Both the position numbers and the translations under genes were made by a program. A stretch of DNA of 64,000 nucleotides, taken from contig JALQPE010002749.1 in NCBI GenBank assembly GCA_030407315.1, forward strand, positions 21,840-85,839, read 5' to 3'. This document shows positions 54,705 through 64,000 of this stretch, one piece after another. Under the pieces are notes generated by a model. It was given only the letters and a program-made list of their open reading frames with translations. It made no database searches and had not been told where the DNA came from. This DNA comes from Asparagopsis taxiformis (Eukaryota; Rhodophyta; Florideophyceae; Bonnemaisoniales; Bonnemaisoniaceae). The stretch's first letter is position 1, and the number at the start of each line of letters is the position of its first letter.

Positions 54705-57700
54705 ATGACGAATAAGCGCAGGCGCAACAGCAATCCGATCGTTGACGACGCAACCGTGCCAATTCTGCGCGAACCCGCTAGCCCTTGGGAGGATTCTAGT
54801 GACATGGGTACACGTCGAAACGTAGGTCGCGCCGCCCGCGAAACTACTCTCGCTGGCAAAGACTTCCTCCGCCTCTTGCTGGATTTATTCGCCCACTCAA
54901 GTTTCGCAGACTTGACGGACAAGCCGGGAGGTTTCACATACGCGGACCTTGGCGCTTGGGTTGCGCAGGGCACGGAAGAACAATTTGTGGCGCTGCAAGG
55001 TCGACTCAGCATGTCCTTCAGCGGTCGTTCGAAGAATGCTGGAGTCGAGGCGGATGTTGCCGAAATCGTCATGGCAGAGATGAACGTTGAGCGAGCCAAG
55101 CAGATTGTTCGTCTGGCATTACCGATTGCCGAGTTTTCAAGACAGGATGAGCGTATCGGGCAATGGGTTGAGCACTGCATCCTTTCTGGGATCGTGCCGC
55201 AGACCTTCCTTATTGGATGTAACATGCTTCCTTCGCCACTACAGGCGCCGCAGCGCGGGGAACCAAGCGCCTTCGGTCTTGCTCCACCGGAAACGTTCGA
55301 GGTATTGATGTATTTCCAAGCGTTGTCTATCATCCGAAATCACAACAAGAACCTGCCGCGTCGCCGAATAGGCGATGCGGCCGAAGAGGGAACGAAGCCG
55401 CACGCGTCCCAGCCCATCGGAAAAGCACTAATCGAGCTTGTTACGTGGTTCAAGTTTTATACCATGCTTGGACCGATGTGGCCTTCGCCGCAAAGTTTTC
55501 CAGCTTCGAAGAGTTGATGGCGCCGTACATCATTTTCGACAGCAGTGAGCATTGGTTTGACGTGCTCGATGAAGGTCTATTCGCACCGATGGAGCAGAAG
55601 CTAGATCTCTACCACGACAAAGCTCCCCTATCTCATCCTGATGGATATGGTGGAAAAGTAGAGACAAGAACCAGTGCGCAGCACAGTGCATTTAGGGACC
55701 TTGTGAGGAAGTTCTTCGACCGGTTGCAGTTTCTTATCGTCAACCCGGACCTGTACACCTGGCCGGAGTCCGACCGCTGGGGGGCGCTGGAAATATACTT
55801 GTCAAGCGGAAATCCGGACAAGCTGCCAGCGTACTTTGACACCCTCGACGAAGACGTTATGGCTGTCCTCCGCCCGGCACCACAAGCCGCGGACGCAGAA
55901 AAGGTCCCCAAGCCGGTTGATGACACTCCCACTCGTCGCAACACAGGAGGGAGAGGTTTGGTTCCGTCGACAAGACACACAACCAGGCTTCAACTTGGAC
56001 CTGGGAGGACCAGTCTTACTGCCCAAGGGCCGTCTCCCCCGTCACCGTCACCCCATGCGACAGAAGAGCAGGAAAGTGAAGGGCAGGCTCTCGCAAAGGA
56101 CTTTCTTTCGAAAATGAGTCAGTATTGCCGGGTGTACGACGTCCCTTTCGAAGATTTGGTCAGTGCCGACGAGAGCCGAGAACACGTGCCCATCACGGGC
56201 AACGTTCAGCTCATTCTGACAGATCCGCCCTACAATGTTCGTCGTAAGAGGAACGATTCCAACTCTTCGTACGACAGGCTAACTGCAGAAGATATGCAGG
56301 CTAGCATCGAAGTGTTTGACGAGCTGTTGCGCCCCGGTGGCCACGGCATCGTGTTCTGCTCCGTTTTGCAGTTCTACGAATGGTTCCATTACTTGGAAAC
56401 GTACAAAGGACCGCAGTCAGAAGGCCCAACCGATGCTGCTGCCAGTGATGACGGGTCGGATGAAGAAGAGGTTACGTCCATGAATTCGGACTCCGAAGCA
56501 TCGCAGCACAGTGGCGAAGAAAGTGCGGATGAGGAGGAGGACGAGGACGGAGGAGGACGTCGTTCGGAATTCAGTTTTCTTCGTTGACGAGGTACCTCTG
56601 TTGTTTGTCCGACTACCTGGGCACCTCTATCAAATGCCGGGGCGGAAGAGGTACCAACGCATGAACATGGCAGAGGTCGCTATCCACTTCTGGAAGCGAG
56701 GTGTTCCGTTCAAGACTGAAGCGAGATGGTGGCCTATAGGAACCACGGATACATGGACGGCACGTACCCGGCGTGGTGCAACGTCACCATCAATATGCCC
56801 GCCATCGATTCGAATGAGATGGTGTGGCGAACAAGGAGCACAACCGGTGCTACGGTCAGAGTTCGTGCAGAGCAGAAGAGCGTCGCTCTCATGATGGAGT
56901 TGATCAGCCAGCATTCACAGCCTGGTGATATTGTTGTCGATCCATTCTCTGGCACTTTCGCAACGGGAAAAGCAGCTATGAGCTTGCCTGAGCACCGTGT
57001 TTTCGTCGGCAGTGACATGGACAAATTGTGTGTGGCACGATCGCTTCCAAAGCTGTGTGCAGTCATGTCACGTGTAATTCTTTCAAACAACACTGACATG
57101 AGGGTCACGACAGAAGCGAAACAGAGTGCTGAGAAGTTCTTGGCGTCCCCCTCTGTCACGATGCGTACACAGAGGGAACGCAGGATCATCGAACCCCCAC
57201 CTGGCCTTCCCCTGTACCAGAGGTTCCCGAAATATATTCGGCAGTACCTCTGGCAGCTGTGCCCAGAGTCGATTGCGTCGCACGAGCACATGGAAAAACG
57301 GTACATTATTGGCCACCTTCCCTGCGCCGCTGGTTGCAAACTGAAAACCCTCGCGTGATGCGGGCACACGATTGTGTTGCGAAAAAATTGAGCGTTCGAC
57401 CATCGCTGATTAAGCATCCAAATGCAGGAAGAGGGCTCTTCGCTGAACAGACATTTAATGTTGGCGACGAAGTATGTGCATACTACGGAACTGTTGTGTA
57501 CTCTGATATGAGCAAGGAGTCGATGAGGTTCGCGTACGGAGAGGGTCACATGGCGATAACGAAGGAAACATTCTTGATGTATGCTATCAAGCTGTATGCA
57601 ACAGCGGAGGACGACGAAAAAATCGAGCATCCAATTTGGATTGTTCCGGCTCCGTTCTGTTCGGCGCAGTTCATCAACGACCCGCGGTATTTGCGAGGTG

Positions 57701-57900
57701 AGGACACTCCGGCGGAAGACACCAGGCGGATGGCCAACGTCGAGTTTGTCGAGAACTACAGCAGCAGTTCGACGGGGAAGAAGCTCAAGGCCAAGGACCT
57801 AGAAAATCCGAAGATCATCGTAGTACGTGCAATCCGCGATATCCGTCCAGGGCAGGAGCTCTACGTTCATTATGGGACAGCGTTTAGAGCATGGAATTAG
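54705..57900 (+). pseudogene. Beta-class DPPY DNA methyltransferase fused to a SET domain, four one-base frameshifts
   Basis: Four overlapping plus-strand pieces form one gene. An N-terminal domain of unknown type (from MTNKRRRNSNP, about 54705-55900) leads to motif IV LILTDPPYN (DPPY at 56222-56233), a Gly-rich motif-V region, an acidic low-complexity insert, a recognition-like region (QRMNMAEVAIHFWKRG), the motif X region (EQKSVALMMEL) and motif I DPFSGTFATGK (56939-56971). The order IV...X-I defines the beta class; DPPY favours N6-adenine over N4-cytosine. The SET domain (about 57390-57890) has NAGRGLFAEQ, QFINDPR in place of the usual NHxxxPN, and GQELYVHYG. Shifts lie at T4 55455-55458, T4 56575-56578, near 56719 and C3 57320-57322; corrected length is exactly 1066 codons. 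It would write DNA and protein methyl marks. Broken gene or assembly error is undecided. Confidence 0.75.
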
Positions 57901-58124
57901 GTTCACGAATGATGTTTTCATTTCGACTACAAATAAAGCTACGTTCCAGAGTTGAAGTATATCATATAATGCAGCATGTCCAGCCACCATTAGTCCAGGG
58001 TGAAACCTATTCGGCAGTACTCGCCTGTCAAAAACCAATCGTTCACACTCCAGGTGCACTTCGTCCGAGCAGTGAACCTGACTGCTTGGATGCTGTTATG
58101 CGTGCAGATGCAAAATACACGACC
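57901..58124. other. 3' region of the methyltransferase-SET gene
   Basis: Short non-coding stretch between the SET stop codon and palindromic repeat copy 5. A possible poly(A) signal AATAAA is at about 57931. Confidence 0.35.
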
Positions 58125-58390
58125 AAGTTGAAATGGACGCCCGGTGGATGTCCAGCTCAGTTGCATTGCTGTCCAGCCCAGAAATTCTACAATTCAGGGC
58201 AGAAAAAAATATTGCAAAAAACATCGATTTCAGCGGGTCGATTGTGCCGTACGGCACACCCCCATCTCAAAAACATGTTCACATGTGCATGTTTTTGAGA
58301 ATAGCCCAAATTTTAATTCAAATCAGGACGTCTTCCGGACATAGGGGTGCTCGCGGCCTAGCTCGACAGCTGTAATTGTACCTCATTAAA
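58125..58390 (-). repeat. Palindromic repeat family, copy 5 (inverted)
   Basis: It is the reverse complement of copies 1-4. The half-repeat comes first (CCGGTGGATGTCC, CCCAGAAATTCTAC), then GTGCCGTACGGCAC at 58254-58267, the hairpin and GCCCAAATTTTAATTCAAAT. It extends to GACAGCTGTAATT at about 58380, matching the outer edge of copy 2. It closes the methyltransferase-SET element on the right. Confidence 0.85.
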
Positions 58391-58555
58391 TACTGTTGAT
58401 GACTGCCTACCGTATACAATCTGGACTGTTGGCGTATTCTCCGGTACTTGACCTGAACGTTCATCGCAGACCGTTGTGGGTACCGACACTATACAGCAAT
58501 CTTTTTTGTATCTCGTGCAACTCAATCGTTCCATCGCTTCGGGGAAAGCTTCATT
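58391..58555. promoter_or_regulatory. Leader region of gene G
   Basis: 165 bp between repeat copy 5 and the first ATG of gene G. It contains the T run TCTTTTTTGTATCTCG and a C-rich leader close to the ATG. No defined promoter element is recognised. Confidence 0.25.
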
Positions 58556-60849
58556 ATGCCGCCGCGTATTGCGAAGAAAGCTCCAAAGCCTCCGGGCCTC
58601 CAGAAAACCCGGTCAGCAGCTGCTGTATCGAGTGCCCGACAATCCCGTGCGAAGAAGCGGTCTGGGCCTACCGGCAGCATTGAACCGCGGTCCGGTAGTC
58701 GCAAGACGGACCGGCGCAGAACTGGGGATCCGCAGCGAGAAAGTGAGGAAGGAGGAACGGCGCGGAGAGAGATGGGGCTTGACCGAGGCAAGCGTGCTCG
58801 CAGGGACAGTGAACATCATGATGATGACATGATAGTGGCTCAAAACATGTTGGAATTGCGGCAGAGTGCTATGGCAAAGGTAGTTTCTCCCGGGTTGGCA
58901 GATGCGGAGGTGCTGCAGACGGAGTCCCAGCCGGGGGTTTCCGAGACACTGCAGGCTGTGACCCCCACTGCGCCAACTATGCCGAGTACATCAGCCCCAC
59001 CAGGTAATGCAGTCAGGGACCCGAGGATAGCGGCAAGGGATGTTGTTTCTGAGCAACGTTCACAGGATGCCAACTATCATCGGCGGTCAGGTGGTACTGA
59101 GGGGAGAGAGCAGCCGGAGTGCGGGCCTCGTCACAACAGACTGTCATTGGTGCCAAATATGCGCGTAACGCCCCCGCGACGTCAGGCTATTGCCGATGGA
59201 GGACATCATAATCCCGATAGCGTGCGAGATGGGGGACAGTGAGGGCAGAGAGGTTGCATCCGCCGGAATCCATCGATTTAATGGCGAGTCGCATCAATGC
59301 GCAGAAGAAGAAGATCGCGGAGCTGGAAAAAAATTGTTTAGCCAGGACGTAGCAAACAAGGCGCTCACCACAGAGATAGTTGCGTTGGAGGCTAAGGTGA
59401 AGACTCTGCAGGCGGAAAATGCCAGCCTTACCGCAATTGCGAGAACAGGTAGAATCAGTGATCACGGTGGCGGTAAGTCGAACATACAGAAAGCCATTCC
59501 TGTGAAATACCTTGGAGTTCTTAGGGCGGTTGAGGAAAACCTGAGAAAGTGGTGCAAGAACGAGACTATGGAGCTGGACCCTATAGCGGAACAAACGCAG
59601 AGACGTTGGACTGGACGTACCATCGAGGTAGAGCCGGTAGAAGGGACACTTTGGAGCGAAAACGGTGTAGGATATATTGCTACCCCTCCGGGCTATATCA
59701 TCAAGAATCTGCAGTGGTATACACCTTCGTACAGGGACGAGAGTGATCTGCTGAATGACTTGGTGCGACACGTACTGCGTCAAAGTCCGTGGTGTGATGT
59801 TTTTCCGATGAGGAGCAGCGTGTGTGCTGTCAAGAGGCTGTGGCGGGGAGCAAGGCATTGAAAGTGAAGGTGACGCAGAAACTGTCCGACGTGATGAGTG
59901 CACGGAAGCGTAATGCGAGGGACAGATTGTTCGGTTCGCTGGGGTACACGAAATTAATGTCTAGATGCACGATGCTGACGACGCGAGCTGAGATGGACGA
60001 GCGAGAGGATCAAAAGCGCGAAGCGTCTGAGAAGCTTTGAAACGGGAAAGCAACGGTGATTTGGATATGGGGAGGTGGCGAACGGCACCGTTCTCAGAGC
60101 TGCGATACAGCAAAGGCTTGGTTCCTGACAGCTTCGAAATGGAAGTGAATGGTGATGCATGGTTTAACAACCGGGTAGCTGTGAATGTGCTGGACATCTT
60201 CAGGGGCTATTCGATACGACCAGAACAAGTAATGGACATAGAGACGAGCATACTAACGCTGGCGCGCCTGGATGCTTGGCTAGTGACTACTGTGGAGTGT
60301 TTGGATGAACCGAAGGGGAAAGGAGGTGCACGGCAGAAGGAGTTTACAAGGCGGTACAGTCAATATGTGGGGGTATCTTTTCAGCAATTAGTTGGTATGG
60401 TGGTGTACTGCATGTCTTGTCTCCAAGGCTCGCAAGCAAGGGAACAAACGGACGTCGTCGAGAGCGAACAGCGGACTAGTGCACAGTCACGGCATGTGTT
60501 TGCAAGCCGTACTGTGACGAGAGAGGCTGTTGAAGTGTGGCAAAGCGGAGAGGGGTCTGGAATTGTTCATGTCGTTGATGATGTAAACCGCTGCTCATCA
60601 CTTGTTATTGTCCGAGGATTGGATTCAATCGCATATACGTCAAACCTCGGTGCTGTAATGGATTGTGTGATTGGGCAAGGACTAATTGGCGCAGAACTTT
60701 TCGTCGTTGACCCATATGCTGGACACCTGAGTGCAAACCTGAATGTCGAAATCAATGCCCCACAGTATGGGGGCATGGAGCGGCGCCATGCAGCCACTGC
60801 TGATAACGGTTTTTGGCGTAATGGAGGATGGTTGAAATTAGTGCAGTAA
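58556..60849 (+). pseudogene. Gene G: unknown protein with basic N-terminus and coiled coil, four frameshifts
   Basis: Successive frames read as one protein. The N-terminus (MPPRIAKKAPKPPG) is basic and Pro/Ser-rich, up to about 59240. A coiled coil follows (RINAQKKKIAELEK, then ALTTEIVALEAKVKTLQAEN), then a mixed region (about 59480-59790), another basic segment (SDVMSARKRNARDRLFG) and a folded-looking C-terminus (about 60040-60849: LTLARLDAWLVTTVECLDE, VSFQQLVGMVVYCMSCL). Each frame change fits one missing base: G5 59231-59235, A7 59327-59333, T5 59800-59804, T3 60036-60038. Adding four bases gives exactly 766 codons. I recognise no family. It is convergent with gene H (64 bp between stops) and lies just outside the methyltransferase-SET repeats. 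DNA or chromatin binding is a guess from the basic and coiled-coil parts. Confidence 0.5.
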
Positions 60850-60912
60850 ATGTGACGTTGACTAGAAGGCTTATCATGTAGTACATTATCAATAGAGTGC
60901 TGCGATTTAGAT

Positions 60913-62767
60913 TTATTCTTCTTCATTATCATCTGTGAACTGGTAATCAGTGTTGGTGTAGAAGCGGTTGAGATAGAAACGGTGGTCCTGACCAGTGCAT
61001 TGTTTCGTAAAATGGCTTGACTGGAAAGTTACTTCGTACGATGTGCACGGTGCCAGATATAGTAGATGCAGGAATGAGGTCAAACCAAGGACCACCTGCA
61101 CTGTGGATGCAGTGTCATTGCTGTCAACGGATCCGTTGTCCGGGTCCCATGTGGACCACTTTAAAACAAATGCACCCAAGTGATTTTCCACAGCGGTTTT
61201 TGGGGGCAAAGCAGGTCATATACTTACGAAAGCGAGTTCTACAGGGTTGAAACAGGTTTGGAGACTGCAGGCGTACCAGTGCCAGGACGCGCCCTACCCA
61301 TATGGTTCTGTAGCCATCGGCAGTTCGGAGATGACGACAAAGGAGTACTGCGATCTCTTTGCGGGCCGATGATGAAGTTTGCAAAGACGCGCTGCTGCTT
61401 GTGCCTCGACAGTTGTGGGGCGAAGCATGCCACTGTGCGGGTCAAAGTCGTCTGCATCTGGGACGTACCCTCCCATGACGTAGGCGGACTTTACCACGGT
61501 GACGGAAATGTCCATGTCATGTATTGGAGGGCCTTCTGCCGTGGCGGCGCAGTCTAGCGAGGGTGAGGAACGCTTGTGCAGCTGTGTCACCGAGTTGCTG
61601 GAATAGCGTATGGTGCCAGACGGAACGAGGAGTTGTGCAGAGGACAAAGAGTGGGCAGGATCGGGCTGTCTGTCGATATCTGCAACGAGGAGGGTTTGCA
61701 TCGGGCAACAGGGAGGCAAAGTCGTGCAGTGCAACGGTGAATCCGTCGCGAACGAGTACTGCACCGTCTGTGGGCGATATCCAGTGGGTTCACCCAATGT
61801 GTTGGATGGGGTCGTGACCAGTAAGTGACCACGTTGGAGTGGCCAAGGAGAATTCCATGTGGCGAATAGTCTTCCATGGCTGTGGAGCGCCTTCGAGAGG
61901 TTTTCCTATAACTCTGTTTGAACAGAAGATGCGAGTGTTCGTAGGGGCCTGCACGATGTGTTCCAGGGCGCCATATCTCTGCAAGTCACCGGGAAGATGG
62001 TCTAGAGATGGAACTTGAAAAGTTTTGAGACCTGTGGTGTGGAATGGGCCGAGGGGTGGAGAGCATTTGATTGTTTGAAATAGGAATGGGAGTTCTGGAG
62101 GCTTTCGAGTCGAGGCGGCAGTCCAGTGCTTGATGCGACCGCGTTTCATGACCCATGCGACGAGGTCAGAGTATTGCGTGCAGATAGAAGTGAGGGGGAC
62201 TGTCTCTACTTCGTCACAGCATGTGTCAATGAATGCTGCGATGAAAGGGAACACCATGTCGACATGGTGATAGTCTTGGCTGCGAGCATGCCGCGTATGC
62301 CGTCCTCCGTGAAGAGGCCGTTTCAAATTGGTGCCCTTCTCCCTTGGAGAAGTCGACATGAAAGACTGGTGATGTAGTAGTCGCGTTCGAATAGCGGACA
62401 GAATGCTGTTTGAGCGGCGCGAGAGGATTGGATTTGTGTGCACCTTCAGCGCTTGAAGGGCGAAGGTGTCCCGGAATGGGAGGCAGTGGTGGTGGTGAGG
62501 TCTGGGGAGCTGAGGCGGTGGACAATGCACTGTTTGATGAGCTTTGGATGCCGAGGTGGAGATTGTGCAGAGGCTCGAAGGAGAAAAATGTTGTACGGGT
62601 CTAGGGGACTGTTGGTGGGTAAAAGAGCGGTCGATTCGAGGACAGAGTGTTGTTCGAGGAGGGAGAGAGCTTCGAGCGGAGCAGTTGTATGCTCCTGAGC
62701 GCTCTCCTTGGCGTGCAGAGCGTGTATCATCGAGGGAGCGGGGGGGCTGGTGTGCGCGGGGATTCAA
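60913..62767 (-). pseudogene. Gene H: unknown minus-strand protein, repeatedly frameshifted
   Basis: Coherent minus-strand segments follow one another in different frames. 62767-61790 is open for 325 codons (DLVAWVMKRGRIKHWTAAS, TGLKTFQVPSLDHLPGDLQR). After a TGA at 61790-61792 the same frame continues with THWISPTDGAVLVRDGFTV, then shifts to SVTVVKSAYVMGGYVPDADD (to about 61400), QRVFANFIIGPQRDRST, and finally LKWSTWDPDNGSV to an acidic DDNEEE end at 60913. At least three shifts and one stop are needed. No domain is recognised. The product may extend upstream to about 63927. Introns could explain some changes, but no consistent GT-AG set was found. Confidence 0.4.
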
Positions 62768-63927
62768 GTTGAGTGGCGGGGATGTAGCAGCGGTGGCAGG
62801 GATGTGTGGTGGTAGTGCTGTTGCGAGTGCATGACAGCTCTTTGGCCTCTGGAAAGTCGCAGCAATAATTGGCTAGGATGGGAAAGCATGGCGGGCAGTT
62901 GCAGTGGAGTCTGTGCAGGGGAACCCGGAAGAGAACGCGGTGGATAGGGACGAAAACACTTTTTCGAGTGCTTTATGAGAATATCAATTTGCGAGGCGCG
63001 ACTAGCAGAACTAGAGGTTGTCGGCATTTCATCACCGAACAAGGCGTTGTACGAAGGGTTAACAAGTACGGGAAAGATACCCGACGATGGTGAGGCCGGT
63101 ACGGATGCAGTGGCGACGGAGGGGGGCGGAGAGAAGTTGAGCAGTGTGACGTGTATGGGGTATTGCGACGATTGCGGAGCTCTTGAGGCTGTGCTGCTCT
63201 GTCGGAGTACACTTGGAGGAGGCCGGCAAAGGAGGAAGGTGTTGGGATCAGTTTCCTCTGCCCATACGACCTGTGATCTTCCGAGAGCTGCACGCGCTGT
63301 CTAGTAACCTGGTGCAGCGTTTTCGCGAATTCTGTGGTGTAGGGGATGAGAAAATATTGCGGTGCCGTCTGGGGCGGTCTGTGGGAGGGGGATGGAAGAG
63401 AGTATTTTGGTCGATTAGCCAGTGCTAACTGCCTGCGGAGCATGGTCGACTGGGTCGCGGAGGTACAGCTGGGCCGAGTACTTACCAGTTTTGTCTGGAA
63501 TGATGTGGCTCTTGTAACCTTCGGTGCGGAAATGTGTTTCGACACAGCATGGAAGCGTAACGTGGCGACATTCTTCTACGGTGCGCGAACGGCGCTGTGA
63601 ACTTCTAGGGAGAATGCGGGGTCTTGTAGGATGGTGATGGACTTCGCTCACGCGGCCAGCGCCGGCCTTGTACTCGAGGGTTGTGAGACTGGCGGCGAGG
63701 GATTGCACGAGGAGGTCTGTGCGGGGGGGTGAGGTTGGTGGGAAGTGGAGCGTCACAGGGTGAGGTCGCTGGAGGGAAGCCCACGCACCGATCTGGGTCT
63801 GGGGAGCTGGGTTGCGGGGAATCATGGTCGCCGTTTCGAGCAGGCTCATGGGGACGCAGGGACACGAGCGTTGTTGAAAATGTGGGGAAGGAGGGGTTGA
63901 AAAACGGTTAGCGACACGTTCGTGCAA
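62768..63927 (-). other. Possible 5' part of gene H
   Basis: Minus-strand open stretches (63927-63415 and 63545-62973, among others) include SLAASLTTLEYKAGAGRVSE and EGYKSHIIPDKTGKYSAQLY and are Ser/Pro-rich elsewhere. They could be the 5' end of gene H with further frame changes. A plus-strand alternative cannot be ruled out, and I see no domain on either strand. Confidence 0.25.
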
Positions 63928-64000
63928 AGCAGCGCGAGCGCATAAGCATCTACGCTATAGTAGAAGCACCCTTCAACTTGCATTCCATGTCGAGTTTTTG

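Noticed and set aside
54705..57900. Bacterial contamination as source of the DPPY methyltransferase
   Set aside because: The gene is fused to a SET domain and flanked by the same repeats as neighbouring eukaryotic-type sequence; there are no bacterial operon features.
54705..60849. Programmed ribosomal frameshifting as explanation for the split frames
   Set aside because: Four shifts per gene, at different unrelated runs and in one case in the opposite direction, do not fit any known recoding signal.

Overview
The window is eukaryotic. It has long intron-poor genes of 4 kb and more, Ty1/copia LTR retrotransposons, and several kilobases of non-coding DNA between genes. NB-ARC/WD40 STAND proteins, copia elements and pyrimidine-rich leaders with strong ATGG start contexts point to a fungus. 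The carboxy-terminal TIR domains and the secreted Cys-rich protein would suit an early-diverging (for example zoosporic) lineage, but taxonomy is an inference. I found no rRNA or tRNA gene and no CRISPR array.

Region 1 (about 1-33 kb) is a NOD-like-receptor array. Three intact head-to-tail paralogues (A 1675-6069, B 9756-14249, C 18766-23136) encode an NB-ARC-type NTPase, WD40 repeats and a C-terminal TIR domain with the TIR-NADase glutamate. They sit in duplicated units of about 8-9 kb whose non-coding parts are also homologous. A diverged fourth copy (D, 26598-30895, minus) has one frameshift in a G run, and a TIR-tail fragment (E, about 32553-32847) marks a fifth. The left edge (60-330) still carries array spacer sequence, so the array probably continues outside the window.

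Region 2 (33-38.7 kb) holds a secreted Cys-rich protein (35361-36779) between remnants of array spacer. Region 3 (38.7-45.7 kb) is a nested pair of copia elements. A nearly complete plus-strand element (38702-43317, flanked by GAAAG duplications) is inserted in the 3' LTR of an older, 5'-truncated minus-strand element.

Region 4 (45.7-58.4 kb) is the most unusual part. A palindrome-rich repeat family, with a 12-bp-armed hairpin plus the 14-bp palindrome GTGCCGTACGGCAC in all five copies, flanks two large genes. One (48177-52118, minus) fuses a ParB-like domain to a phytanoyl-CoA-hydroxylase-type 2-oxoglutarate/Fe(II) oxygenase. The other (54705-57900, plus) fuses a beta-class DPPY DNA aminomethyltransferase to a SET domain. 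The latter lies between inverted copies of the repeat. Together they look like a mobile, chromatin- or DNA-modifying cassette; a joint function is inference.

Region 5 (58.4-64 kb) carries two convergent genes of unknown function. Gene G and the methyltransferase-SET gene are each interrupted by four one-base shifts, mostly contractions of homopolymer runs, which could be decay or assembly error; the minus-strand gene opposite also changes frame repeatedly.
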